From Monosporascus cannonballus (taxonomy: Eukaryota; Ascomycota; Sordariomycetes; Xylariales): a DNA stretch of 64,000 nucleotides. The stretch lies in contig QJNS01000149.1 in assembly GCA_004154925.1 (NCBI GenBank), positions 124,001-188,000 on the forward strand, read 5' to 3'. Position 1 is the stretch's first letter; every line of letters begins with the position of its first letter. Under the pieces are notes generated by a model. The model saw only the letters and a list, made by a program, of their open reading frames with translations, was not told the DNA's origin and made no database searches. Below are positions 49,041 to 62,246 of this stretch, piece after piece. The position numbers were made by a program, and so were the translations under genes.

Positions 49041-49560
49041 ACAAACCTTCCGAAAAAAAAGTTTATATGGACGCTAAATACGGAAAAAGTATTTTAGAAT
49101 ATCAAAAATGCGATTATTAACGAACTAGTATTAATTATGTACAATTTAAATTATTTCGTTAAATTAAAAACTGATATTTCGGATTACATATTAAACGTAG
49201 TAATCGGATAACGAAATAATTAAAGCAAATTATATTTTATTGTATTTTTTATATAAGTTAAAAAGAGCCGAACTTAATTACGGCATTTCAGATAAGGAAT
49301 TTATGGTTATTATTATGGCATTTCGAAAGTTTAAGTATTTTCTAAAGAAAAGCTTATATTAAGTTAAGGTTTACATAAATTTTTAAAATTTATCTAATTT
49401 ATTACGATAAAAGAATTTACCGAACGATAATTTCGATACGTAAAGGAATTGGCGAACTTTGATTTCGTTATTATTTATAAAAAAGGTTAGAAAATAGTAA
49501 AGCAGATGTTCTGAATAAGCGATCAAATTTCGAAAAAAATTAGTTAAAGTTAACCATATA
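49041..49560 (+). pseudogene. element E RNase H relic
   Basis: Readable as KFIWTLNTEKVF-stop-NIKNAI, VKLKTDISDYILNVVIGQ and ELNYGISDKEFMVIIMAFRK followed by FKYFL. These match the Ty3 RNase H pattern FxWTxxxxxAFxxLK...LxTDASxxAxGxxLxQ...ExNYxxxDKExLAIxxAxxxxRxxL. One catalytic Asp (TDIS for TDAS) remains. Confidence 0.75.
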
Positions 49561-50600
49561 ATTTTCGATAGTATTATAAAAGGATATTTACGCCCGTAAC
49601 AGATTGTAATAATTTAGGCAGTACCTTTTGATATATATTAAAGGATTTAGCAATATAATGACGGTTTCCCAAAAGACTGAAAAATGGATAAGATATAAAT
49701 TTTAAATAAATACTAGAAAGTTTTAATACGAAAAATATATGAATATTAGTTATACGAATATTTAGGAATCCATAAAACCTTAGAACGGTTTTAACGTATA
49801 TATTTTTTTCTTAAAATGAAATTAATAGCATAGAAAGTTATACGGTAATGCGATATTTACGTTAAAGCAAAAGCGTAACGATATAAGTTATACGGAAAAT
49901 TACAACTATTATTTGTCGTAAAACGATTATAATATTTAATTATATTAATTTTAGTATTAAATTTCATTTATTTAAAATTTTAATTACGGAAATATATTAC
50001 GATGGTATTTTCGTAATCATCGACCGATTTACGAAACCTTTTTATTTTTTACTATATTACCAAAATATAAACGCCGAACACATAATATATATTTTTTTAA
50101 AATATGTTTTTAAGATGTACGGATTATGAATGGAAATTATCTTAAATAAAGGATCGATATTTGTATTAAAGTTTTAGTAAAGCCTAATAACATAGATCGG
50201 CTTAAATCATAAGTTATCCAGCGTATTTAATCTTTAGACAGATAAATAAACAAAACAAAAAAATTAAATTTTGGAAACTTATTTACGATATTACATTAAT
50301 TACAAATAAAATAATTAGGTTAAGAAATTACTAATTGTATAATTAATTTATAATATTAGTTATTACGAAAATATTAAGATAATATTAGTAAACGCCAATT
50401 TTGGTTTTACATTAAAAGTCTATAAAAATATACGACGGTGGTTTAATAAATATCAAAATAATTTTTATCTTAAAATAATTACGATAAATACACCAAGAAA
50501 TAAAAATAAAATTAGAATTTTTACGAAACCAGATAAATAAGTATTATAATTAGAAAACGTTAAAGAGATTAGCTTTCGAAAAAAGGGAAATGGTTTTTTT
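49561..50600 (+). pseudogene. element E integrase relic
   Basis: Includes GIFVIIDRFTKPF-type sequence near 49.99-50.04 kb (VFVIIDRFTK, first catalytic Asp region), then YFLPYYQNINAEH-like, IFLKYVFKMYGL, MEIILNKGSIFVLKF (normally xxIxxDRGxxFxSxFW, Asp now Asn), LNHKLSSVFNL and ILETYLRYYINYK. Gypsy-type integrase with RIP damage. Confidence 0.75.
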
Positions 50601-50817
50601 CGTTATAAAAAACATTTAAATAAAACGATCTAATAAAAATTTTAATTTCAAATATATTGATCTATATAAGATTATTAAGAAATTTTTTAAAAAAAAATAA
50701 CTATTAATTGGAATTTCTACTAAAAGTTGAGTTCTATTTAATGTTTTACGTTTTTTTATTTAAGTTAATAGCAAATATAATTAAAGTATATATGGTACAA
50801 AACGATATAAAAATAAA

Positions 50818-50932
50818 GGACAAATAAATATATAAAGTGGAAAAAATTTTCGATATGCGAAAATAAAATAGATTTATTCAGTATTTAATTAAGTGGAAAA
50901 AAATATCCGGATTTCGAAAACACTTAGGAACC
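50818..50932 (+). pseudogene. element E chromodomain, cut by element F
   Basis: YKVEKIFDMRK-stop-NRFIQYLIKWK, then after a one-base shift YPDFENT-stop-EP. The stop replaces the Trp of ENTWEP. The next base after EP is the first base of the F LTR, so the insertion broke the domain in its last turn. Confidence 0.75.
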
Positions 50933-51095
50933 TGTCAGCTAGCAGGGGGTGCTCTAGCACCCCATATACGGAAGATTCCCTCTGACCGGAACATATATGT
51001 TCCGGGACTAGATTATCTTAAAGTGCAGTACGCGTTTTAAAGCATTTGCAACTAGTTATCAATACATATATAACTGATATCTCTTATATCTAATA
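50933..51095 (+). repeat. element F 5' LTR with two palindromes
   Basis: Starts TGTCAGCTAGCAGGGGG. Contains the hairpin GGGGTGCTCTAGCACCCC (50946-50963) and the perfect 20-bp palindrome CCGGAACATATATGTTCCGG (50986-51005). The GC-rich first half is little mutated. Confidence 0.85.
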
Positions 51096-51201
51096 ATTAA
51101 AAGTTTTATTCGTTTAATTAGAGCATATATTAATTAATTAGTTATTACTAAGACGATATAAGTTGTATATTAATTATAATTATCGAAATACGCCAATAAT
51201 A

Positions 51202-52900
51202 ATGATGGCGACCGTATCGTTAACGTCCTCCGTTATTTATAAGAGATCTAAGAACTGGGATCGCTTTAAAGGCGAATTCCAATTTAAAGTATACGCGTTC
51301 GATATTTGGGATTATATCGATCCTAATTAGAATTTTTAGTGGCCTACTAAACCTATAAAATTTAATATAGTTTCCTACCTAAAAAGACGAATCCGCCATA
51401 CGATACGAATTAATATCCCAAACGGTTTTTCGTTTACATTTATATTTTCCGGAAAAGTTATCGAAAAAATCGATTATATTAATTACTTAACAAATACCCT
51501 TAAGATAACAACCGAAAGCAGGTAAATTTATAATTCGGATTTTACGGCGTATACCTACAAAAATCGGAAATACGATATTTTTCGCAAAAACATTAACGAC
51601 TTTACGAAATAAGTTTTAAAGTCGGTATTTCCAGTAATTAAAAAAACCAGTCTTTTACCAGGAAAAAGTTTACGAAAATAATACGTCAACTTAGGCGAAT
51701 CCGGTAAAATGTACGATAATAGATTTCTGATTAATACTTAACGAAAATATCGCAAAATTCTAAAGCAAACTTCGAAATCTAATAAGAAATTAAACGAATA
51801 AATCGTAAAATGGCAAAAAATTATAATTTTGAAATAATAATATGGTATTTTAAAAACGAAAACGATAATTATATAGGTTAACGACCTATGTATAGTATTA
51901 GCTCTTATAATTGGGATACAGATTATTACCTTTTAAATAGTAAAAAAGGCCAAAAACGATAACGGTATAATTAATTTCCAAAAAAACGGTAATTAACCTT
52001 TTAAATTATTAGGTTACAGCTCATCCTATATTTATATTACGAAATATTAAGGTAACGTTTTTAACGTTTTACGGGATATTTGCAAATTCCTTTAATTAAA
52101 ATGATTTTAATTAGGAAAATTCTAAGAATATTAACTTTTAACTACGAAAAAAAACCTTAAGCCGTAGGCCGAAACGAGGTAACCGTAAAGGATCTTATAC
52201 GGACCGAAATAGTAATAAGTAAAAGCGTTAAGAATTAAACGTATAAGGTACCTATTATAAAGCGTATTTAATTAATTACTATATTTTATTTAATTCTTAT
52301 TATGCATTCCTTGGAAAAGCCTTAAAAGGTTTCCGTTTTAACGATAAGGTAATAATATATGTCCAAGGACGAATTTTCGCCGATTAATCTTTTAAAAAAA
52401 ATTAACTACTTATCGAAAATTATAGAAAGATTTATTGCATAAAAAACAGATTAATTTTTAAAGAGGATATACCGAATATTGGCATATTTTATAATTATTA
52501 ATTAGCGTAACGTTATAAGCATTCTGTCTTATCCTTTAAAAAATTTAATTATTTTGAACTTAACGTCCATAATATATATCTTTAATTTAATTAGCAGATT
52601 TTAAAACTTTAAACTTATCGTATAAGATAACGGGGTATATATAAGTAATAATTTCGTCCCGATTAAGGGGTGCGGAAAAATTAATATAATTTTTCGAAAC
52701 CTTAACAGTACGAAAACGTTACGTTTATATAACGTAATATATTACGAAAACTTTTTATATAACCTGGTATTTGTCTGGCAGTTCTAAGAAAAGTTATTAA
52801 TAAAATAATCGAAAAACTAATAATTTTATTCGAAATGTATATAATTAAATACTTATTACGCTAATAAATAAATTTGATTAATTCGTTATCGAAAATATTA
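51202..52900 (+). pseudogene. element F gag relic
   Basis: ATG at 51202 (a second ATG follows at once) opens MMATVSLTSSVIYKRSKNWD followed by RFKGEFQFKVYAFDIWDYIDPN and a stop. The W-x-x-(F/W)-x-x-x-(F/I)-K-x-x-A-x-x-x-x-(I/V)W-x-x-(I/V)DP pattern is typical of copia gag. Downstream frames are broken by stops and no zinc knuckle can be read with confidence. Confidence 0.7.
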
Positions 52901-52949
52901 ACGCAATAATTACTTATATAATTTTAATAACTTATAAACGAAATGTTAA

Positions 52950-53600
52950 TTCGTAAATAGCAAAATTATTACGAATCGGTAACGGTATTATATAGCACCT
53001 AAAATTAAGATATTTAAGACCCAAAGTAATCGTTTAATTGCAATTTTATACGAAAAAAGTCCGCCTAAAAAGTTTTATAATAATCAAATGCCAAATATGT
53101 AAAAAGGCGAAAACTAAAAAGCTAATATGCCGCAAGTTAAAAAAGGGAATATCTTAATTAACATAGAAAATCGCTATCAACTTTACCAACTTTGAAAAAA
53201 ACTCTAAAGGATATAGATACGTTATATTTACTATTAACAGATACTGTGGTTTCATCTAGAATATTTGCCTTAAAACCCGAAAGCAAAATATATTAATTAT
53301 AACGTTTCAATATTTCCTAAAAACTCTAAAAAACCAAAATAAAGTTTTCCTATAAGTGATTAAATATAATAACGAAATCTTAAAAAATTACTAACTTCAA
53401 GATATACTTTAATCGTTTTCTTTTAATATCAGATTTAAATTTTTAATACTATATATCCAGGCTTAGATCGGGGATGTAAAACGCTTAAGGGGTATAATTA
53501 AGGAAAAAGCAATTACGATATAAAATAATATTAAGTTACTTTTATTTTTAATCGTATCTATCTTTAAAACAATAATATATTTATATAACCGTATTCTTAA
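52950..53600 (+). pseudogene. element F integrase relic
   Basis: IIKCQICKKAKTKKLICRKL gives the second half of the HHCC zinc-binding region (CxxC), followed by GYRYVIFTINRYCGFIWNIC (normally YxxxFxDDxSxFxW, with the Asp turned to Asn), VIKYNNEILKNY (for VIRTDNExxF) and GIIKEKAITI. Copia integrase lies before RT, as here. Confidence 0.7.
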
Positions 53601-54779
53601 ATACGTATTTTTTTAATAAAGTCTATATAAAATTTATTACATTTACTTAACGTATAAAAACGGCGTTATAATATTTAATTAAAAGCTTTAATAAGCTTAT
53701 TTACGAATATATGGCTATATGGTTTACGTTATGATAATTACCGCCATCAAAAAATAAAGATTTTAAAAATTAAATCCTAAAATATAAATTAATTACCTTA
53801 TTAATTACCGATTTATAAATATCTACGAAATCTTGATCCTATTAATTAATAAAGTTAATACTATTCGAAATATATAGTTTAATAAAACAATTGCCTTTTT
53901 AAATAATATTAAAAATCTAAAAAATAATTTTTTATATATTATAGAAAAAAATATAAAAGTTATTCCGATAAATAAAAATACCTGATTAAAACGATAACCA
54001 TTTAATTTATATATAAAAAAATAAATACCTAAATAAAATAATTTAATTACCGGCTATGTTAAAGGAATAATTTTAAAAAGATATTAATATAAAATACGTA
54101 CGGAATAAGAAAAAATAAGCTTATTTATAAATGATTAATTATCTCTATATAACCGTTATATTCAAATTATTTCCATCCCCTAAACCATTACCATTATTAA
54201 CGTTTACCTTAATAATTATTACAATTATTACGCCGACGAAAAAAATTAAAATAACCTTAGGCTCCCCTTATATTGTTTAACCCAGAATAACAGTAAAAAA
54301 TGAAGGTACCTTACGGGTTGTAAATATAAGCTCCCTATATATTCCGTACCAAGGAAATATTATCCGAAATAAAATTAAAATATAAAAAGCTATATTTAAT
54401 ATAGGACGTTTAACCCCCTTTATAAGTACGTACGATAACCGGCCGGTAAATTGCGGAAATTTAAGAAAGTTAATTATTTGAAATATGCGTTATTTTAATC
54501 GGAAAAATAATAATACCTTAATATATAAAAAGGTATTTAAGTTATAAGACTGGATATATAAGCGTAATTTACCGTTACCGCCGCAAAACTATAAAAAGCT
54601 AAATATATATCCGGTAAAAAAATATTCCGTAAAGCCGAAAAGGTTTATTTGCAAAGCTATAAAAAAATGCGATCCTAGGAGGCCGTTAATTAGTTTTTTG
54701 CTAAAAAGATTTGAGTTTTAAGGTTTATATAAATATATGTTTATAAATTTAACAAACATAACTGGTTTTAAAAATACAA

Positions 54780-55400
54780 GGCTGATTTTATCGTACGAAA
54801 CAATTAACAGCTTAAAACCGCCTATAACAATATATACGTAATTATTTTCGTTAAAAAGTCGTTTCGAACTTTAATCGTTATTACGGTTAAGTTCGACCTA
54901 AAGCTTAAGCAGTATAATATTGTAAACGCCTTTATAAATACTAACCTACCTTACGAAATGTATATAAAAATACCCCCAGGATATCCGTAACGTAGCAAAA
55001 TTTTCTTAATTAGGAAAGCATTATATAAACTAAGGGAATTATTTTTATTATGGCAGAAAGATTTTATTAAGACGTTTAAAAAATTAGAATTCAACCCCGT
55101 TCCTTACAAACCTTATTATTTTATTCGTTAAAAGGTACTTATATTTGATTTTTTTTTTGTAAAGGATATTATTATAACATATTGCGAAAAAATTAAAATT
55201 TCTTGGATCAGTTAATCTAATAAATATAAGAACGGTACACTTTAATAAAGGGTAAAACCTTATAATAATTCCTCGGCATCAAAATAATTAAAAATAAACT
55301 TATCAAAAAAGTCTAGTTATCCTAATCCGACTTTATAAATAAACTGGTTAACCTAATACCTAAAAAAATCTAAATAACCTCCTAAAAATACCCATAATTA
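54780..55400 (+). pseudogene. element F reverse transcriptase relic
   Basis: RTLIVITVKFDLKLKQYNIV followed by NAFINTNLPYEMYIKIPPGYP matches the copia RT core (R-x-x-x-x-x-A-x-x-x-x-x-x-x-Q-x-D-V-x-x-A-F-L-x-G-x-L-x-E-x-V-Y-M-x-x-P-x-G). Further on, FFFVKDIIIT stands at the YVDD position, with the first catalytic Asp changed. Confidence 0.8.
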
Positions 55401-55589
55401 ACATTAAGTTATTGCCGAATCCTAATTTAGCCCATTCGGGTTTTATTAACAAATATCAAAAAAAATCGGTTCTATCCTTTTTATAACAATTAATACGTAA
55501 CCCGATATATTTTTTGCGGTATCCCGACTTATCCGATTTAACCTGAACCTTAACGACATGTATCATAAAGCTGCCGACCGAATTATATT

Positions 55590-55951
55590 ATACTTAATCG
55601 GAACCAAAACGTTAACGTTGTAATTCGGGGATAAGAATTTATTAGATACTTAAAGCGACGCCTTTTTCGCAAATAATATAATCGACCGAAAAAACCCTTA
55701 AATTTACGTTATAAAGTTATTTGGAAAAAAATAAAATAACGGGCAAATAAACAAAATACAATAATTACTTTTACAATAAAGACGGAATTATTATCCTTTA
55801 TGCAAGTTATAAAAAAATCTTATTTAACTTTCGATTAATTAAAAAACTAAAAATTACCCTAGATATAAAACCGTTAAATATGTAATACGACAACCGATAA
55901 ACCATATAGCTTATTAACGCCGATATCACCCTATTAATAACGAAGTTGCGA
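55590..55951 (+). pseudogene. element F RNase H relic, first part
   Basis: SDAFFANN-like start of RNase H near 55.65 kb (D-x-x-F-A-x-N), then IDRKNP-stop-IYVIKLFGKK and a stretch ending in NADITLLITKLRYN just before element D. The gene resumes after D at 62741. Confidence 0.7.
55947..55951. repeat. target site duplication TGCGA, left of element D
   Basis: TGCGA before the LTR start; right copy at 62736-62740 is TGCGG. One G-to-A difference fits RIP. Confidence 0.75.
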
Positions 55952-56369
55952 TATAACGGCTATGCGATTTAACCAATTATTAAACCTTAATCCTACGGGT
56001 TTATATTAACAGAAATATCGTAAAACTCTATAATAATAAAATAACTTAATTATATTTCTTAATATTAAAAAAATAAAAATATATTGCAAATAATTAATAT
56101 TAATAAGTATTACAAATTAAAATTATTTAAATTATGAAAATAATAAATATTTTATATTTAATTTTTTTATTTTGTCGAACCTGGCTTTACGGGCTTTACG
56201 ATCGATCCTGTTAAATCTGGCTTTATGGGCTTTACGATTAATTTTGTCGAACCTGGCTTTATGGGCTTTACGATCGATTCTGTCGAGCCATTACGTAACT
56301 TGACCTATATGGCTTAATTATTTTTTGTTACGACCGTTTCCCAAGGCCACAACCTGTTAGGTTATAATA
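55952..56369 (-). repeat. element D 3' LTR
   Basis: 418 bp with three 36-bp units (about 56176-56290). Strongly mutated on its left two-thirds. Confidence 0.85.
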
Positions 56370-56441
56370 CGATCTTCCCCTTTCATAATTTTCGCCTCGA
56401 AGATTTCTTTTTTTTTTTTGTAAGTTCTTTTTTTCGTTATT

Positions 56442-57024
56442 ATGTCGAGTTGTATTAAGAAATCGATTAACAGAAAAACAAAAAAGCGAAATAACTTACT
56501 TAAGTTAATTACTTTTCGGGCCGTAAATATAACTGTATATTCTTATTATATTCGTCGCGGGTTATTATCTTATTGTACTTTTTCGTTAAATTCCTTTCGG
56601 TACGAAAAATATGTCGTACGGAATTAAGGTTTTTATAACGTTAATGGTTTTTCTACTACTTAATTTGAAAAGCTCGTTTTCAACTATTTTAAGGTTAAAC
56701 AAAATTTAAGAAGGTTAAAAAAGAAACGGAACAAGCGCAGGCCAAAATTCTTTATTTTCAAAAACAAAAGAAATTATAGGCCGACCGTATAATACGTATA
56801 CTTTTTCGTAGGTTTCGGTCCTTAAAGGAATTAGATAAGTTGGAACGTTAAAAAAACAGGCCGAATTAGAGGCCGCCCAGGTTATATCGACAAAGGCCGT
56901 AACTTCTTTCGACTGGTTTAACCCTAACTTTATTAATTAGCCGTTTATTAATTAGGAAACCTTTAATTCTGCCGATTTCGGCATTGCTAGTGAAAATCTT
57001 TTAACAAATGTTAGGCGCCAATAA
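56442..57024 (+). pseudogene. antisense coiled-coil frame next to element D 3' LTR
   Basis: Runs opposite to pol. It opens MSSCIKKSINRKTKKRNNLL, has a Lys/Arg/Glu/Gln-rich middle (EQAQAKILYFQKQKKL, SLKELDKLER), and a tail QVISTKAVTSFDWFNPNFIN, then SADFGIASENLLTNV and a stop at 57022-57024. The MSSC start, an x-RRGLLSYC patch and the coiled coil suggest an N-terminal Cys-containing motif plus a helical rod. The frame plan matches the element C copy. Broken by stops and frame changes. Confidence 0.55.
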
Positions 57025-57125
57025 GACTTTTGGCGGGTTCCTAGGTGTTTTCGGAATTCGGATATTTTCTCCATTTAATTAGGTACTGGGTAAATCCGTT
57101 TTATTTTTGTATGTCGAAAGTTTTT
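57010..57125 (-). pseudogene. element D chromodomain relic
   Basis: Minus strand: YLIKWRKYPNSENT-stop-EPAKSLIGA. Same WEP position as in C and E, with the Trp codon again changed to a stop. Confidence 0.75.
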
Positions 57126-57129
57126 TCTA

Positions 57130-60100
57130 TTTCGTATGCTTGTTCGTTTTTTATTTCCGTATCGTCCTATGCCGTACGTACTTTGATTATATTTGCTGTT
57201 AATTCGAATAAAAAAATATAAAAAATTTGATAAAATTTAACTTTTGGTAAAAATTCTGATTAGTAATTATTTTCTAAGATTTTCTTGGTAATTTTATATG
57301 GACCGATATATTTGAAATGGAGTGTTTTGTTAAGTCGTTTTATTTAAATGTTTTTTATAATAAAGAAAACCATTTTTTCTTTTTCGAAAGTTAATTTTTT
57401 AACCTTTTTTGGTTGTAATATTTATTTATTTGATTTTATACGACTTTTAGTTTTATTTTTATTTTTTAATATAATTATTATAATTGTTCTAACGTAAGAA
57501 TTATTTTAATGTTTTCGTAATAACTAATATTATAGGCGAGTTATATAATTAATAATTTTTAACCTAATTATTTTATTCGTAATTAATATAATATCGTAAA
57601 TAAGTTTCTAAAGTTTTATTTATTTATTTTATCTATTTATTTATTTAAGGTTTAAATACGTTGGATAATATGTGATTTAGGTCAATTTATATTATTAGGT
57701 TTTACCAAAATCTTGATACGACTGTCGATTTTTTATTTAAAATAATTTCCATTAGTAATCCGTGTATATTAAAAATATATCTAAAAAAAATATATGCTAT
57801 TTGTTCGGCGTTTGTATTCTTATAATATGGTAAAAAATAAGAAACTTTCGTAAATCGGTCGACGATTACGAAAATGCTACCGTAATGTATTCCCGTAACT
57901 GGATTTTTTGATATAGGAAGTTTAATAATAAAGTCAAATATAACTAAATATTATGGTTGTTTTATAATTAATAATGGCTGTAGTTTTCCATATAGCTTAT
58001 GTCGTCGAATTTTCGCTTTAGCGCAAATATCGTATTACCGTATAACTTTTTGTACCGTTAAATTTATTTTAAGAAAAAAATATATATATTAAAGCCGTTC
58101 TAAGGTTTTATAAATCCTTGGATATCCGTATAACTAATATTTGTATATTTTTCGTCTTAAATCTTTTTAATATTTTTTAAAATTCATATTTTATTTGTTT
58201 TTTTGTTTTTTAAGAAACCGTTATTATATTATTAAATCCTTTAATACATATCGAAAAGTATTGCCCGAATTATCGCAATTTGTCGTAAATGTAAATATCC
58301 TTTTATAATAATATCGAAACTTATATAGCTAATTTTAACTAATTTGTTTTCGATATTTAATCACTTGCTTAATGTATTTGCTTTGTTATTTTTTAAATAT
58401 TTTCTGTAAATAATAACGAAGTCGAAATTCGCCAATTTTTTTACGTATTTTAATTATCGTTTTATAAGCTCCCTGGTCGTAGTAAATCGGGTAAAATTTT
58501 CATAATTTATATAAACCTTAATTTAATATAAATTTCCTTTTAGGAAACACCTAAATTTTCGAATACTATAATAATAACCATAAATTCCTTTTTTGGAATA
58601 CTATAATTAAGTTCGGTGTTTTTTAACTTATACGAAAAAAATATAATAAGATATAATTTGCCTTAATTATCTCGTTATCCGATTATTACGTTTAACGCGT
58701 AATTCGAAATATCGGTTTTTAATTTAACGGAACTATTTAAATCGTATATAATTAATATTAACTCGTTAATAATTATATCCTTAATATCCTATAATATTTT
58801 ATCGTATTTAACGTTTATTTAAATTCTTTTCCTTTTTTCGTAAAATTCGTTAAAATTATAATTATTTTATTAAAACTTCGAATAAATTTTCTGTAATAAT
58901 TGGCGAATCCAAAAAATGCTTATACTTCATTAATTATCGTTAACGTTTACCATTTTATTACTGTAACGATTTTTTTAGGATTTATCCTAATATATCCTAA
59001 ATAATAATATATTCCAGATATTCCATGTTTCATTTATGGAACTAATTTTTTTTCTGCATTAATTAATAGCCTTACGTTATATAAAGCTTAAAGAACTTTA
59101 TAAACATATCTTACGTATATTTTTTCCGTCTTTAAAAAAATGAAAATATTATCGAAATAGCAAATAAAGAAAATATCGAGATATTTTCGTAATACATAAT
59201 TTACTATCCATTAAAAAATTATTAATACGTTCGTAAATCCTATTAATATAATCAAATACTTAAATAATTCGTATTTTGTTTTAAAAGTTATTTTCCATTC
59301 GTCTTTTTTTCTTAATCCTAATAAGATTATATCCATTTTTAAAATCGAATATTATAAGCCATTTAACTCCGTAAAATCAATTTTTTATTTCCGTAATTGA
59401 AAGTAATAATATTTAATTTTTAATAATAATATCGTTTAATTATTAATAATTAATTACAAATCGTAATTTTCCGTTTTTTTCGATACGAAAAATATAAGAT
59501 ATCCTATTAATAATTTCGGAAATTAAATTTATTTTTTTGCAACCGATTTTCTAGGTATTTTTTGAAAATACGTAACTTATTTCTGTTAAAATTATAAATA
59601 AGGTAAAACTTTATGGAAAATCTTTTTTTAAAAATCATTTTATAATTTTATTCGTTATATTTTAATAATTTTATATCGATTTCTTTTGAAAAATTATGTA
59701 TATTTATAATATTATAATAACATATTAATTAAATTGTCTCATATTTTAAGGCTGTTATTCTTATTATTTTAAATTATTATTCAATTACGTTAACTTCGCT
59801 TTAATATTCATAATAATATATTATATTTTTCTTTAATACCCGCTTTTTTTTATATTTTATCCTTATAAATAATAAGATTCTTATCGTATTCTTATATTTG
59901 CATTTATTCCCATTGTTAATTAAATATTAAGATCTTAATTTTCTTTTTTTTATTTATTAATAAGGTGTAAGGCGAACTTTACTTAATTAATCCCGCTATT
60001 AATTAAAATTCCGTACTGGCATATCTATAATAATCTTAAGATTATATCGTAATTTTTAAATAGAATAATATCGAAATTAATTATTTAATATCGTTTTTTA

Positions 60101-62240
60101 ACAAAAACTTCGAAATCATTAATTTTGCATATAATTTTTCCGATATTATAAGCAAATTCCTAATTTACGACATTTGTCGTTATATAAGGTTTTAACTTAT
60201 ATTTCCATAGCAATTTAAGCTTATTAACCATATCCGGTATAATATAATTTCCGCCCAAAACTTCGTAATCCATTATTACGGGATATTAATAATTTCCGAT
60301 TCGTATATCTAAAATAATAAAGTCGTTTACGTTTTTTATCGGCGCGTTTAAAGCCTTTTTCGAGAATTCCTTTTAATTTCTTTAAATTTCGTTATTCTGC
60401 GGCTTTTTGACAAATAACGTTTTTCTTTTAATTCTTATTTGAATTTGTGAAATCTTTTTTAAATTTTTTCGTTTAACGCGTTAAGTTATTATATTTGTCG
60501 TTGTTGTCGACGTATTATTCTTTTAAATTGGTTTAATTACTTTTAATTCTTTTATAATTCCTTTTTTTAGCAAATAAATTGTTTTTTTATATTTGTAATT
60601 GTATCTTATTATATATCATTTTAACTGTCGTTTTAAAAATCTTTTATAAATAACGTATTTTTAGTAACATTTTTTTCCTAAAAATTTATAATAAAGGCCA
60701 ATTAAAAATAAAAATCCGTAATAACTTTTTAATAATGCTTTTTTACTATACGTTAAATCAACTTTTTTTCCGTTTAGTAATTATATTATTTATAATAACA
60801 AAAAAAGTTTTTTTATAGATATTATTTTTTTTGGGCCAACTTTTTGTTTCGGCCAATTATTAAACGTTTCCTAGGGTTATGATTCGAAATTACCTATATT
60901 ATTGTTCGTCGTTTTTATTATTTCCGGTATAATTTAAAAAGTTAAATCCTGCGTAATATATGCGGGTAATTCGTATATAAATATATTATTTTTATTTTTC
61001 GTAATCGGCATATTTTCGTCGTTAACAATATATAACGTATATTTTGCCGTACCGATCGGGTATTCCGAGACCAAGTTTTCCTGTTTAATTTTAGTATTCG
61101 CGTAATTATCCTTATAATATTTTTTGTTATATTTGCGATACTTATTAAGCCAACTTTTTGGTTTTTCGCATTTTTTGTCGAATTTCTTGTTATAATGGTC
61201 CCCGTTGGTCTTTTTGCCATAAACTTAATAAATATTTTGCTTAAATTATATTAATAATTTTGTTATTATTTCCTTATTTATTTCTAAATTGTTTTACCGG
61301 TATAAATATCTAGTTATTTTATCGTAACTTCTTAGGCTTTTTATATTTATAGGTTTTATGCCTTATTTTGCCATAATTAAAACATTTAATCTGGCTTTAG
61401 TCTTATTTATGGGTAACGCCGAATTCTATAAGTCCTAACGCCGTTTCATAAGAAATAAAGGGCGCATTTCGTTTTTTCTCCTAGTTAAACTTGTTATATC
61501 CCGATTGTAAGGCATATTATCCCTTTTTTTAATCGTTTTTTATACTGTCGATTATCGATTTTAATTACCTTTACAATATACCGGTCTAGGGCAACTAATC
61601 GTTTAATCCGAATAATCTTATTTTTCATATTATCTTTTACCTTTTTATAAAATATATCGAATAAAATATCGGTTTCGTTATTTCCTTATTTTATTTTGGC
61701 CGTAAAACTTTTAAAGATTACGGCATACTTGGACGTAAATTTTTTTGGTCGGAATTATAAAAATTATTAAGCCGTAAATCGTTTTTTATCCGGATTGTTA
61801 TAATTATTACGTACTTTATTTTCGAAATTAATATAAAGTAAAAACATTTTATTAATAAAATCTTTTTTATCCGATTTTTTTATTTTCAGGAAATTTCTTA
61901 TAATAAGTTCAAATTATTTAACCGTATTTCCCGTTAGGCATATTCCCATTATTAGGACCTTATCTGCCGAGTCGCTAAGATTTAAAAAACGAAAGTAAAT
62001 TTACGCCTAAATTAAAAAGGTTTAAGGGTTATTTTTCTTATTGTAAAGTTCCGGCTTCCTTAGTTTTATATGGGCGAAAAAGGCTTAGGCAAATGGCGTA
62101 ACCTTAATTTGTTGGATTTTTTTCTTTAATTCCCGAATTCGAGCCTAAAGCTGTTAAATAAAAGTTTTCTAAACGTTAATCGATATTTTGACAATATTAA
62201 ATATTGTTCAAAGTTTAACGGTATTATTAAATAAAAACTT
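57130..62240 (-). pseudogene. element D gag-pol relic
   Basis: Minus-strand gag, protease, RT, RNase H and integrase in eroded form. The order and DNA sequence follow element C throughout. A 92-codon minus frame at 61220-60942 (starting MAKRPTGTIITRNSTKNAKN) is a chance-open part of the gag region in a shifted frame and is not called as a gene. Confidence 0.65.
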
Positions 62241-62246
62241 ATAACG

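Larger units (their letters stand above)
45122..50932 (+). mobile_element. element E: Ty3/gypsy retrotransposon, 3' end missing
   Basis: Plus-strand relative of C and D. It has a 351-bp 5' LTR, then gag, protease, RT, RNase H, integrase and chromodomain in the usual order. It stops abruptly in the chromodomain at 50932, where copia element F begins. Its last part and 3' LTR are not recognised on the far side of F. Confidence 0.85.
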
